Positions 33,917 through 42,948 of a DNA stretch of 64,000 bases are shown here, one piece after another (position 1 is the first letter of the stretch; the number at the start of each line of letters is the position of its first letter). The stretch is taken from positions 6,839,501 to 6,903,500 of the forward strand of contig NC_009485.1 in the NCBI RefSeq assembly GCF_000015165.1. The letters run 5' to 3'. The notes beneath the pieces were generated by a model, which was not told the origin of the DNA, did not search any database, and was given only the letters and a program-made list of their open reading frames with translations. The stretch comes from Bradyrhizobium sp. BTAi1 (lineage in GTDB: Bacteria > Pseudomonadota > Alphaproteobacteria > Rhizobiales > Xanthobacteraceae). The translations under genes were made by a program, and so were the position numbers.

Positions 33917-35986
33917 TTACGCGCCGGCCGACTTGTAGAGCGCGCGGTAGTCGAGGAGGTTCACGCCGGCATCGTGGCGCACCTTGAACTCGACGCCATC
34001 GACGTTCCAGCCCTCGCGCTGCTCAAGCACCGGCTGTGCCACGCCGTCGAGGTAATCGACCTCGATCGTGTCATACTGCGACGGCGAGCCGGCGAGATAC
34101 CACGCGGTTGCCGAGTTGACATCGAGACGCGCGTCGGAAATGACCTCGGCCATGTTGGCGACGCGGTTCGCGACGGCGGCGTTGTTCTGTCCCGGCTCGG
34201 ACTGCGAGGCCATGAACTGATGCGCCTTGCCCTGCATCGCGACCGGCGTGAGCAGGAACGACGGGCGGATGTTGAGCGCGACGGCGTTCGCGTCGGGATC
34301 GACCTGCTTCGCCATCGCGGCGCGGCCGGCGTCGAGCGAGTCCGCGGACATGACCGAACCGGCGCCCGTGGCGAGGTTGCCGTGCGCGGTATGGAACAGC
34401 GGCTTTCCGTCGGCCATGTTGGCATTGACGGTCAGCACGCCATACACGAGATTGCCGACGGTGCGCTTGGCGGCGCGGCCCATCTTCATGGGCACCTTCG
34501 AGAACGCGTTGAGATCGTCATTCTTGATCGACTGGCGCGTGATCGAGAACATCTTGCCGAAGGTGGCGAGCGCCAGCGTCACGCCGCGATCGGTCAGCTT
34601 GGCATACTTGTACTCGGCGCCTTCGTTGACCTGATCGAGCACCGGGAACACGCCGAGATCGACGCGCGTCGCGGTCTTGAAGTCAGTCAGAACGCCGGTG
34701 CCGGTCCACTTCTGGAACGTCTCCTCGGCTTCCTCATAGCCCTTCAACATCGACTTGTGCGCGACGTTGGCGAGGATGTTGACGAAATCCGAAGTCGAGA
34801 GCGCGCCCGACATGACGACGGACTGCATGGCAGTCCCGATCATCGTCAGCTCGTCGCTCGTGCGGAGGCGAACGCCGCGAAGATCGAGCGACATACGCGC
34901 CAGTTCGAACAGCCGACGGCCGGTGAACTCATTGCGCTCGCCGCCGGCCATGTCCAGCTTGGCGAGGATGCCGGCGGTGGCGCCGGTGACGAACTTCTCG
35001 GTCGCGTCGAGGCCCATCGAAACGGTGCCGTGGCCGCCCGCCGGATTCGGCGTGGTGCGCTCGGCCGACAGCTTGGCGATCAGCGCATCCTTTGCCTGCT
35101 CATGCGAGGCCGAGGCGGCGACGATCGTGTTGAGATCGGCGAGCGTGAGGCCGGAATTGCCGGCCGAGGCGTAGAAGCCGGCGGCCCAAGACTTGCCGGC
35201 CTCGGCAGCGGGCGCAGCGGCGGCAACCGGCGCGGCCGGCGCGGCAGCGGTGCCAGGCACCACGACGGCGGCGGTTGCGTTGGCGGCAGCGTTCGCGGCT
35301 GCGATTTCTTCAGGAGTCATCGTCTTGCTTTCCCTTTTGGTTGCGGCGATCGCCGCGTTGGACTCGTCGCGAACCCGAACGGGCAAGCCCTCGGGTGCGC
35401 TCGCATAAACGCGATAGTCATAGGCGGCCATCGCGGTAGCCGGCTCGTCGATTTGCTTAGTGGCAAATCCTTGCGTGACGGCCTCGCCGGCCGTGAGCCA
35501 CGTCGTCGCAAGCATCAGCTTGCGAACCTCTTTCGCATCCATGCCGGCGCGGATCGCATACACGGATGCGTAGTTGTCAGCGAGTTTGTGCAGGAACGCC
35601 GCCGCGTCCTCGTGCACCTTGGCCGGGCCGCGCGTGTAGCCGGACGGATCATGGATCATCATCATGGCGCCGGTGCGCATCTCGATCTCGTCGCCGGCCA
35701 TCGCGATCAACGAGGCGGCCGAGGCCGCGATGCCGTCGATCGCAACCGTGATCTTGCCGGGGTGCGCCTTGAGCAACGAATAGATCGCCATGCCCTCGGT
35801 GGCGATGCCGCCGCCCGAGTTGATCCGCACGGTGGCGTCGCCGCCGCCAAGCTCGACGAGCGCTTTCGCGACCTGTTCGGCCGTGAAGCCGTCGCCCCAT
35901 CCCCACGGATCACCAACATCGCCGTAGAGATAGATTTGCCCGCTAATTACTAGGCTTTGCGTTTCCGCCATCTTCCTTTTTCCCAT
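33917..35986 (-). CDS. Prohead protease-major capsid protein fusion
   Basis: 689 residues. Residues ~10-205 form a ClpP/S14-type head maturation protease: VRINSGGGIATEG, a likely nucleophile S89 in DGIAASAAS, H112 in MMMIHDP, then TAGEAVTQGFA. An Ala/Pro-rich linker (about 235-280) leads to a major capsid domain of Mu gpT type (KMFSITRQSIKNDDLNAFSKVP, PLFHTAHGN, EVDYLDGVAQPVLEQREGW). The fusion would make every capsid subunit carry its protease until cleavage. The start is either Met 1 or Met 6; both overlap the portal gene end. Confidence 0.87.
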   Translation of the reverse strand: MGKRKMAETQSLVISGQIYLYGDVGDPWGWGDGFTAEQVAKALVELGGGDATVRINSGGGIATEGMAIYSLLKAHPGKITVAIDGIAASAASLIAMAGDEIEMRTGAMMMIHDPSGYTRGPAKVHEDAAAFLHKLADNYASVYAIRAGMDAKEVRKLMLATTWLTAGEAVTQGFATKQIDEPATAMAAYDYRVYASAPEGLPVRVRDESNAAIAATKRESKTMTPEEIAAANAAANATAAVVVPGTAAAPAAPVAAAAPAAEAGKSWAAGFYASAGNSGLTLADLNTIVAASASHEQAKDALIAKLSAERTTPNPAGGHGTVSMGLDATEKFVTGATAGILAKLDMAGGERNEFTGRRLFELARMSLDLRGVRLRTSDELTMIGTAMQSVVMSGALSTSDFVNILANVAHKSMLKGYEEAEETFQKWTGTGVLTDFKTATRVDLGVFPVLDQVNEGAEYKYAKLTDRGVTLALATFGKMFSITRQSIKNDDLNAFSKVPMKMGRAAKRTVGNLVYGVLTVNANMADGKPLFHTAHGNLATGAGSVMSADSLDAGRAAMAKQVDPDANAVALNIRPSFLLTPVAMQGKAHQFMASQSEPGQNNAAVANRVANMAEVISDARLDVNSATAWYLAGSPSQYDTIEVDYLDGVAQPVLEQREGWNVDGVEFKVRHDAGVNLLDYRALYKSAGA

Positions 35987-37481
35987 CGTCTGAAAGCACG
36001 CCGCTCAAGTCGGCCTTGTACGGGTACGGGCGGCGGCCGTCGGAATCCAAACCGATCCCGAGTCTGTCGATTTTCTTTCCGGCCTCGGCGATCTCGGCGA
36101 GGATCACGTCGGGATCGTGCCCGAGCGCGCGCAACTCCTCTTGCAGCGAGGAGAGGCCCGAGCGGATCGCATCGCGCATCGCCGGCACCTCTTTCGCCGG
36201 CTCGATCATCTCGCGGCGCGGCGGCGTATGACGCAACCGAACCTTGCCGCTCAAGTCCTGCCCGATCTCGATCCCGGCCGCCTCAAGGAACCAACGGCCG
36301 ATGCCGTCGCATCCGTGCGGGATCAGCATGTGCCAACGCCAGTGATCGACATTCTTGTTGAACTGGATCAGGCCGAGCCGTCCCGAGATGAACGACACGT
36401 CGCTATTGTCCGTCGAAAGCAACTCATACGGCACGCCGTAGCCGGCGGCGATGCGATGCCCCTTGCTCTTGATGTAGTCCGAAAAGCCTTGCGCGATCGG
36501 CGGCGAGGCCATCGTCGCCTTGACGCCCGAGGGCAGCTTTTGAATGAGACCCGGCTCAAGCCGCTCGATCAAGGTGCCGTTGCGCGTGATTTGCGTCGCG
36601 TTCTTCTGCGCAAGGTTTTGATCCGGCGACGCGCCCTCAAGGAACACGGCGAAGCACGCGGCGATTTTCTGCCGCACCAATTCCGCATCCTCGAAATCGT
36701 GCAAATCCGAAAGCGTCATGATGACGGGCGCGCACCACGGCACGCCGCGCGATTGGCCGGGCCGATCGAGCCGATAGACGTGCAGCACTTCCGAGGCTGC
36801 AACGCGGATCGTCTTTGGCAACTGCCATGTGACGCCGCCGCCGGGGTGCTCGGTGAACAGATGATAGGCGACCCGGCGGCCTTGCTTGTCGAACTCAATG
36901 CCCTCGAAAATGAAGCCGCCGTCGCCCGTCGGGCCGTTGATCAGCGAATTGATGTAGTCCGGCTCATACACGCGGACCTGAAACGGCAGCGGCAGGCCGC
37001 GCCGGCTCGTCGGCGTGATCCGCACGACGATTGCCTCGCCGGACTCAACAACGGTGTCCATGATCAGCCGTTGCAAGCCGTAAATGTCGAGCCGGCCCTC
37101 GACATCGATCGCCGTCGTTTCGAGGTGATCGCGGATCAGCCCTTGCAGCCGTGCTTTCACCCGCGCGCTTTCCGTCTCGACGGTCGGCAAGATGCCGGCG
37201 CCGACGACGTGCGAACCGATGACCTCGATCGCGTTCGCCGCGATCGCATTGTTGCGTCGCAAATCGCGCGAGATGTCGCGCAAGCGGCCGAGAGAAAACA
37301 TCGTCTCGGCGTTGGCGCTCGTCGCCGGGTAATGCCGGCGCATGCGAAACGAGCGCGAGGCGCCATCGTAATGCGCCGTGGCGCTTTCGAAAGCGTCGAT
37401 CTGCGCCCGCGCCGCCGCCCGACGCGCACCGCGCTCCGGCGAAATGTAGCCGATGGCTCGATCAATCCAGTTTCCAGCCAT
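35943..37481 (-). CDS. Lambda-type portal protein
   Basis: 512 residues from the ATG at 37481, overlapping the gpW-like stop (ATGA). The lambda gpB portal family pattern is clear: DISRDLRRNNAIAANAIEVI, VVESGEAIVVRI, LHDFEDAELVRQKIAACFAVFLEG and SFISGRLGLIQFNKNVDHWR. It forms the dodecameric DNA gate of the head. Combined with Mu-like tail genes it shows the mosaic nature of the phage. Confidence 0.92.
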   Translation of the reverse strand: MAGNWIDRAIGYISPERGARRAAARAQIDAFESATAHYDGASRSFRMRRHYPATSANAETMFSLGRLRDISRDLRRNNAIAANAIEVIGSHVVGAGILPTVETESARVKARLQGLIRDHLETTAIDVEGRLDIYGLQRLIMDTVVESGEAIVVRITPTSRRGLPLPFQVRVYEPDYINSLINGPTGDGGFIFEGIEFDKQGRRVAYHLFTEHPGGGVTWQLPKTIRVAASEVLHVYRLDRPGQSRGVPWCAPVIMTLSDLHDFEDAELVRQKIAACFAVFLEGASPDQNLAQKNATQITRNGTLIERLEPGLIQKLPSGVKATMASPPIAQGFSDYIKSKGHRIAAGYGVPYELLSTDNSDVSFISGRLGLIQFNKNVDHWRWHMLIPHGCDGIGRWFLEAAGIEIGQDLSGKVRLRHTPPRREMIEPAKEVPAMRDAIRSGLSSLQEELRALGHDPDVILAEIAEAGKKIDRLGIGLDSDGRRPYPYKADLSGVLSDDGKKEDGGNAKPSN

Positions 37482-37741
37482 CAGAACCAACCCCGACAAT
37501 CCCACTCGCCATACGGCCAATGGCCGTGCGTGAGTCCGCTGTGATACACGCCGACGCTACGCGACGGCGGCACGTTCTGCGGGTTGACCTGCGACTCGAT
37601 GAAAGCGAGCGTCGTCATCATGTCGTCGAGTGATCGATATTCGACCTCGCGACTATCGGCGCCCGAGCCGAACTTGACGCGACGGGCGCCGGTTGCGATC
37701 GCTTCCTTGAGCGCGTCGATGTCGTCTTGCGTGTAAGCCAT
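37481..37741 (-). CDS. gpW-like head-tail joining protein
   Basis: About 86 residues (MAYTQDDIDALKEAIATGARRVKFG... ). Segments VEYRSLDDMMTTLAFIESQ are typical of lambda gpW, a small protein needed before tail attachment. It sits immediately upstream of the portal, as gpW does in lambda. An alternative start two codons earlier (37747) is possible. Confidence 0.8.
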   Translation of the reverse strand: MAYTQDDIDALKEAIATGARRVKFGSGADSREVEYRSLDDMMTTLAFIESQVNPQNVPPSRSVGVYHSGLTHGHWPYGEWDCRGWF

Positions 37742-37771
37742 CGCCACACCTCACAAAGCGGTTGCCCGCGA

Positions 37772-38425
37772 TTACGGGATTTTCTTCGCCGCGAATTGCG
37801 CGAACACCTGATCGAGCCACGTCCGCGTCATGCCGCGCAAAACCGCCGACTTGTCGGTCTTGGCGAACTGCGAAAATGGCTTGTTCGACTTATCGACGGC
37901 CTCGGCGGCGCCGGTGATCAGCATCGGAATTTCGATCGCGTCGGGCGGGAAGTCGAATTTCGTGCCGCTGATGCGGTTGCCGACGAGAATGTGCCGCGCG
38001 CCGCCGGCGAGGCGCCGAGCAACCGGCACCACTTCCGAGAGCGACGCCTGATTGTTGCCGAGCACATGCAACACGTCGATGTCGAACCGCGCCTGATCGA
38101 GGAAACCGATGTTGGCGAGCAAATCGAGCGACGGCGACAACATCGACGCCTTGATGTCGATCACCGTCACGGTTTCGGCCGTGAGCGCGTCGAAAACGCG
38201 CATCTGATCGCTCAAGTCGGCGAGATCGACGATCTCGGTGCGCTCGGGATAGAAGCGCTTGAGCACGCCGACGACTTTTCCGGTGTCGTCGATCGCGTCG
38301 TTTTGCGTGTCGAAAGCGCGGTTGGCGATGCCCTGCGCATCGAGATAGTCGATCACGGCGCGCGAGACGGTGGTTTTGCCGACGCCGCCCTTGTCGGCGC
38401 CGACGACGATCACTTTGGGCTTCAT
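37772..38425 (-). CDS. ParA-family P-loop ATPase in the packaging module
   Basis: 217 residues with the deviant Walker A motif DKGGVGKTT (K12, K17) typical of ParA/MipZ/SIMIBI ATPases, and a Walker B-like TVTVIDIKAS. No partner ParB gene is visible. It sits between terminase large subunit and gpW, in the same orientation. Its ATG (38425) follows copy 3 of the 22-bp palindrome by 14 bp. The longer frame to 38620 overlaps terminase and is rejected. The role is unknown: plasmid-like segregation, or a virion/packaging function, are both possible. Confidence 0.8.
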   Translation of the reverse strand: MKPKVIVVGADKGGVGKTTVSRAVIDYLDAQGIANRAFDTQNDAIDDTGKVVGVLKRFYPERTEIVDLADLSDQMRVFDALTAETVTVIDIKASMLSPSLDLLANIGFLDQARFDIDVLHVLGNNQASLSEVVPVARRLAGGARHILVGNRISGTKFDFPPDAIEIPMLITGAAEAVDKSNKPFSQFAKTDKSAVLRGMTRTWLDQVFAQFAAKKIP

Positions 38426-38439
38426 GGTCCGGATTTCCC

Positions 38440-38461
38440 TTTTGTATCGTACGAAACAATT
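38440..38461. promoter_or_regulatory. 22-bp near-palindrome, copy 3 of 3, upstream of the ParA-like gene
   Basis: TTTTGTATCG then TACGAAACAATT fills the short gap between the terminase stop and the ParA-like start. It matches the copies at 11871-11892 and 27207-27228. Confidence 0.5.
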
Positions 38462-38462
38462 T

Positions 38463-40496
38463 TCACCAGCCGCCGCCGAGCCATCCGCTCGTGTCGCGGC
38501 CAAGCCAACCCGAGCCTTGCGGCTCGTCGGGCGCGATCGCCGCCGGCGGATCGGCCGGCGGCGGATCGGCCGGCGCCTCGACGGGCGCCGGTGTTGCGGA
38601 CGCGGGACTCGACGACGCAACTTGAACAGCGAGCGGCGGCGGGGCGAACAAGTCGCCTTGCTTGATCGCCGGCGCTCGATCGCGAGCTAGAATTTTCCAC
38701 TCGTCTGCCGTCATGCGCGAAAGGCCGAGGTGATCGGCGATCGCCATGTTGTAGATCCTGCAGTCGAGGAAATGGTTGTCTTGGTTGCCGCGCAAGCGCC
38801 AACCCTTCGAAACCCGCCCGCGCGATTTGATGTCAGCCAGGTATTCGGCCGTAACCTGCTTGAAGTAAATTTCGTCGAGCCATTTGCCGAAATGGCAGTA
38901 ACCCGGCGGATCAACCTCGTGCCCGGCCGCCTTGCCCTCGCGCCTCAAATCCTCGTACCAATGGCCCTTGAGCGACCATGTGCCGACGGGCCAAAGCTTC
39001 GCAAAGCCAAGCTTGCGGCCGTCCAAGTCGATGTCTTTGACGCTCGGCGTGCCGATCGCCGGCAAATGCCAACCGTCGCGGCCGTCAACCGCATACGCGA
39101 GATGACGCGAGGCGCACCAATGATAGACGACATGCGAGCGAAAGCCCGAGTCCACGGCGAAGCCATCGACGCGACGCTTGCCGCCGAACGCATCCGGCCA
39201 CTCGCGATCATAAATCTCGGCGAGTTTCAGGAACGCGCCCGCGTTGGCGTCGGTGGTGTCGCCTTCCAGAACGTCGGTGAACACCACCCACGACTCGCGG
39301 TTCGGCGCCCATGCAACAACCTCGACATAGATGCCGCGCATCTGCACGTCGGCGGCGGCCGTGAGCATCAGGCCGCGCGGCGGGATGCGCCCGCGCACGT
39401 AATCCTCGCGCCGCTCCAAGAGGCGAACATGATCGGGCGCGTCGCCCTTCATTTCGTACGCCTCGCCGAGCGTCAGGTTGTAGAACGCTTTCAGCTTTCC
39501 GGGATCGGACTGCGCGGCGATCCATCGCTCGGCGATCTTGTCCCATGGCACGAACGGCGAGGACATCGCGTCGATATGATACGACGGGAATTTGCCCGGT
39601 GCCGGCGCCGTCGCGATCCACTCGCCCTTGCGCACGAGATCGTTTTTCTCGTGCGCCTGCACCGGATAGCCGCAACACGGCGCGATGTAGTGCGCCGCGT
39701 ACGGGAATTGCTCGTTGAATTTGAAATTCGGCCCCCATCGGAACGCGAATTTTTCGTCACATTGCGGGCATTTCACATGCCAATAGCGCTGATCGCCGGC
39801 GTTGAATTGCTCGTCGATGTAGCAAGCGCCTTTCACCGTCGGCGTCGAGATGTTGATCTCTTTCCAGTCGCCGGTGGCGAGGAACGACTCGTAACGCGCC
39901 TCGATCATCGCGTGCGGCGATCCCTGCCCGTCGAGATCGGCCGGATATTCGCTCGCCTCGTCTTTGATGATCTTTCGCTTGGTCTTTGAGCGCAAATCCG
40001 CCGTCGAGTTGGCGATCGCGAGCGCCATCGATCCGCCGGGGTAGCGCTTGAGATACGTCGTCGAGCCTTCGCCCGAGCGCGACACTTGCGGCTTGACCCG
40101 CGCTTTCAGCGCCTTCGATTGCTCGATCGCCGGATTGAGTTTGTCGGCGATGAAGTCGGCGAGCGCGCCGTCGGTTGGCTGCACAAGCAAGATACCGCCG
40201 GCGGGATCGGTATCGATCGACGAGCCGACGACAGCGATCGCCATAACCGTGAACCCGGTTTGAGCGCTCTTTTTGATCGCCTCTTTGTTGACCGGCGAGT
40301 CCGGGCCGGAATTGTTCAACGGCTCGACGACGTACGGCGTAAGCGTAGGGTCCCAAAGCGTGTTGGCTCGCGGGCCGTCGGGCACGATCAGGTTTTGCGC
40401 CGCCCACTCGGCCGGCAGCACCTTGCGCGGCGGGCGCGCAAGCGCCGCGACCTCGCGCGCATAGAGCGCGAGGGCCGCGTGTTTGAAACGTAGCAT
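38463..40496 (-). CDS. Terminase large subunit, GpA family
   Basis: 677 residues of the lambda gpA-like terminase family (PF05876): LPAEWAAQNLIVPDGPRAN, KKSAQTGFTVMAIAVVG (the ATPase region) and DEASEYPADL (Walker B-like). A zinc-binding CPQC..CCGYP segment follows, then the nuclease part with FAVDSGFR. It packages DNA through the portal. The C-terminus has a Pro/Ala/Asp-rich repeated tail. GpA-type terminases usually cut at cos sites. Confidence 0.93.
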   Translation of the reverse strand: MLRFKHAALALYAREVAALARPPRKVLPAEWAAQNLIVPDGPRANTLWDPTLTPYVVEPLNNSGPDSPVNKEAIKKSAQTGFTVMAIAVVGSSIDTDPAGGILLVQPTDGALADFIADKLNPAIEQSKALKARVKPQVSRSGEGSTTYLKRYPGGSMALAIANSTADLRSKTKRKIIKDEASEYPADLDGQGSPHAMIEARYESFLATGDWKEINISTPTVKGACYIDEQFNAGDQRYWHVKCPQCDEKFAFRWGPNFKFNEQFPYAAHYIAPCCGYPVQAHEKNDLVRKGEWIATAPAPGKFPSYHIDAMSSPFVPWDKIAERWIAAQSDPGKLKAFYNLTLGEAYEMKGDAPDHVRLLERREDYVRGRIPPRGLMLTAAADVQMRGIYVEVVAWAPNRESWVVFTDVLEGDTTDANAGAFLKLAEIYDREWPDAFGGKRRVDGFAVDSGFRSHVVYHWCASRHLAYAVDGRDGWHLPAIGTPSVKDIDLDGRKLGFAKLWPVGTWSLKGHWYEDLRREGKAAGHEVDPPGYCHFGKWLDEIYFKQVTAEYLADIKSRGRVSKGWRLRGNQDNHFLDCRIYNMAIADHLGLSRMTADEWKILARDRAPAIKQGDLFAPPPLAVQVASSSPASATPAPVEAPADPPPADPPAAIAPDEPQGSGWLGRDTSGWLGGGW

Positions 40497-40510
40497 GTTG
40501 CACCGGCTGG

Positions 40511-41119
40511 TTAGGCCGGCTCGCTTTCGTCCGGCTCGATCATTGACGGCTCGGCCTCGGACGCGAGCATTTCCATTGCATCGGCGATCGCCGCGCGGAG
40601 ATCGCGGGCGATCTCTTTGAGGCGCCCGCGCACGCCCTGCACGCCATCCTTGACGGCGGCGGCGGCGATCGCCTCGGCGAACGTCGGCAAGCCGTCAACA
40701 ATGCTCACGATCTTTTCGCCGGCCTTCTGCCCGGCCTCTTTCACCTCGGCCGCCGGCACGAGGCGGCCGAGCCGTTCCTCAAGCTCGAGATAGCGGAGAT
40801 CGGCGGTATACTGCGCATTGCGCGCCTGATGATCGCGAAGCGCCGGCGATGTCGGCGTGTTGCCGGTCTCGGCCTCGGCGCGCGTCTCGGCGGCGCCTTC
40901 CTTGATCGCGTCGCCGGTTTCTCCGACGGCGAGATCGAACGCGGCGAGGTTCACGAGTTTCGTTCCGTTCGGCCCCGGCCGTGCTTCGAGCTTGCCGGCC
41001 TCGACGAGCGAGTCGACCCGCTTCGCGATCGCTTGCCGTGATTTGCCGTGCTGGCGCGCAATTTCCGATACCGACAGCCAAAGGCCGGCGTGGAGATCGA
41101 GGCGCGAGTCGTCGCTCAT
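40511..41119 (-). CDS. Terminase small subunit-like protein
   Basis: 202 residues from the ATG at 41119. The N-terminus has a helix-turn-helix (SVSEIARQHGKSRQAIAKRVDSLVEAG) for DNA recognition. The remainder is helical (QYTADLRYLELEERLGRLV), fitting a gpNu1-like small terminase. It lies 14 bp upstream of the large subunit and overlaps a short upstream ORF by 3 bp. Confidence 0.75.
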   Translation of the reverse strand: MSDDSRLDLHAGLWLSVSEIARQHGKSRQAIAKRVDSLVEAGKLEARPGPNGTKLVNLAAFDLAVGETGDAIKEGAAETRAEAETGNTPTSPALRDHQARNAQYTADLRYLELEERLGRLVPAAEVKEAGQKAGEKIVSIVDGLPTFAEAIAAAAVKDGVQGVRGRLKEIARDLRAAIADAMEMLASEAEPSMIEPDESEPA

Positions 41120-41289
41120 AGCGGCGATCCCCCTCCACAAATGAAGCAAGGCTGCGGCGCCGAGCGATCGCGAGACCACGGTGCATCCATCCAATGCGGC
41201 GCCCAACGACCCGTTACAGCTTCATACCCGATTGGCAAGATCACCCACCAAACAAACAGCGCGCAGACGACGCAAAGAACGACTCGCAT
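41116..41289 (-). CDS. 57-residue small membrane-type protein
   Basis: A short ORF (MRVVLCVVCALFVWWVILPIG...) with an N-terminal hydrophobic helix and a C-terminal CFICGGGSP that may bind metal. Its stop overlaps the small-terminase ATG (ATGA), which supports expression. Function unknown; a holin-like or secreted role is speculative. Confidence 0.5.
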   Translation of the reverse strand: MRVVLCVVCALFVWWVILPIGYEAVTGRWAPHWMDAPWSRDRSAPQPCFICGGGSPL

Positions 41290-41399
41290 GATGTCAACCT
41301 GTCAACCGTGTCAACCCAAGTTTCGATTTTTGCCGCTGGCGAAATCTCGGGGCGCGCTTGGGCCGTAGGGGGGCGGCGCCCCGGAAGGACCCGGCCGAT

Positions 41400-41594
41400 T
41401 TACCGCACGAGGACCGCACCGGCCACGCCGCCGAGCACGAGTGCGCCGAGGGATGGCAGCATGACAGCCGTCGCCGAGCCGCCAGCAAGCCACACCGCAA
41501 GCGAGATTACCGTCGCACCTGACAACAGAACGCCGAGCATTGCAGCGCGCATGCTCCAATTGAACAGCACCTCGACCAACTTATGTTTCGTCAT
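41400..41594 (-). CDS. Small two-helix membrane protein
   Basis: 64 residues from the ATG at 41594 with two hydrophobic segments (AAMLGVLLSGATVISLAVWL and AVMLPSLGALVLGGVAGAVLV). The short length and hairpin topology resemble class II holins, but the gene is away from the lysis block, so this is only a possibility. It starts 8 bp after the minor tail protein Z-like gene. Confidence 0.5.
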   Translation of the reverse strand: MTKHKLVEVLFNWSMRAAMLGVLLSGATVISLAVWLAGGSATAVMLPSLGALVLGGVAGAVLVR

Positions 41595-41601
41595 AATCGC
41601 C

Positions 41602-42165
41602 TCAGGCGTGGCCGGCGAGGATCGCAGCAATCTCGTGCTGCAAACGCGCGGGAAGAATGGTTGCGACAGCGGCTAGGAACTCATGCTCACTCGCGCCGCT
41701 GATCATCTCTTTCGGGATGAACAGGCCCGAGCGCTGCGACGAGATCGGCGTGCGGTCCCTGCCTGCCCGCATGTAGACTTGGCCGCCGAGGTTGAGGCCG
41801 ACACGATGCGGGAATTTGCCGCCCCTGGTAAACGTGCCGCCATACACGCGCCGCTTGTTCCACGGCGCCGCCGAGACGCCCTTGCGTGTCTCACGCGCAC
41901 CGAAATACTTGAGGTGCACGTTGCCGCCGCGCGACTTGATTTGATAGCCCCCGCCGGCCGGCTTGCCGACGAGGGCGCGGGCGAGCACGGCGCGCTTAAG
42001 GCCGGTTTGCTTGACGAGCGCGCGGATCATGCGCGTTTTCGCCATCGTGCCGGTGCGGAACACCGCGCGCTTGATCGCCGCCGGCGCTTGCGCCTCGGCT
42101 TGTTTGAACAGCGCGGCAAGGTGCTCGACCTTCGCCGCGTCGATCTCAAGCTTTGCGAACGCCAT
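41602..42165 (-). CDS. Minor tail protein Z-like protein
   Basis: 187 residues. The pattern of a basic N-terminal helix region (AAIKRAVFRTGTMAKTRMIRALVKQTGL) and the middle NVHLKYFGARETRKGVSAAPWN fits the prophage minor tail protein Z family. These proteins are tail-completion proteins. Its position upstream of the terminase is unusual, since head and tail genes lie downstream. Confidence 0.65.
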   Translation of the reverse strand: MAFAKLEIDAAKVEHLAALFKQAEAQAPAAIKRAVFRTGTMAKTRMIRALVKQTGLKRAVLARALVGKPAGGGYQIKSRGGNVHLKYFGARETRKGVSAAPWNKRRVYGGTFTRGGKFPHRVGLNLGGQVYMRAGRDRTPISSQRSGLFIPKEMISGASEHEFLAAVATILPARLQHEIAAILAGHA

Positions 42166-42365
42166 CAGCGTGGCCTCGTGAGGTTGGATCGGAGCAAGGC
42201 GAGTTGGTTACTCGCCGCCGTGCGCAGCGCGCCCGAGCGCGCATCCTGCGAAAGCGTGCGCGCCACAAAGCCCGCCGATTCAGCGAGCGTTTTGACGTCA
42301 CCACGCACGGCGGCGGACACGCCGCGCACGATCGCTTGTTTGCGTTCATTGCAGCGGCAACCCAT
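42165..42365 (-). CDS. 66-residue phage protein of unknown function
   Basis: Begins MGCRCNERKQAIVRGVSAAV from the ATG at 42365, preceded by GAGG. Its stop overlaps the start of the protein Z-like gene. No family recognised. It is the first gene of the leftward late block, so the late promoter should lie between here and about 42900. Confidence 0.5.
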   Translation of the reverse strand: MGCRCNERKQAIVRGVSAAVRGDVKTLAESAGFVARTLSQDARSGALRTAASNQLALLRSNLTRPR

Positions 42366-42419
42366 GTCACACCTCACAAAGGGGATCATCACGCGAGCGA
42401 ACGCGGCACTTGCGCACAA

Positions 42420-42948
42420 AGGCTTTCTGACTTGGAGGCCCGTCGCCGTGCGCGTGATGATGTTCGAAACAGTGCGCGCGATATTTTAGAGCGCGTCGCC
42501 GCAGCGCGCTTGCCTTCCGGCTTTCAGTCTTTGCGAGTTTGCCGATGTCACCGCACAGATAGTCCGCGACAAGAGCCGGTCGGAAACCGTTAATCCGGTT
42601 TGTTGTGCGTTAAGGCGGCGATCTATGGCGCATCGCGTTGCGTCATCAGTAGGATGCAAAATCACCCGCATTTAGCGGGCGTTGGCTTTCAGTCATTGCG
42701 CCACTATCGGCGCCCCGTCGAACCGGCCGCGCCACTCGCGCGCCGGGTAGTCTCACACAAACCGGGAAGCAAGCTTGTTACTTCATTGCCGTTTTCCCTT
42801 GTTGGCGATCTAGGCTCAATCAATCAGGATCAAGAAACGCCAAACCCGCCTTGCGGGCGGGCTTCTTTGTTCGCCTTTTGGAACGCTCCGGGTGTATGTC
42901 AAGCGGCGCGTTCCGGCAACCCACCCCCATCAAGAAAGCCGGCAAACC
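42420..42948. other. Intergenic stretch before the late block
   Basis: About 530 bp without a convincing gene; open frames here have no ribosome site or similarity. The late promoter and perhaps a cos site would be expected in or near it, but I cannot identify either. A hairpin with T-rich tail occurs at 42842-42870. Confidence 0.4.
42842..42870. terminator. Hairpin terminator candidate
   Basis: CCCGCC-TTGCG-GGCGGG, flanked by AAA and CTTCTTTG, can act in either direction. On the minus strand it lies about 90 bp after the stop of the gene at 42949-43857, where a terminator would end the replication operon. Confidence 0.5.
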
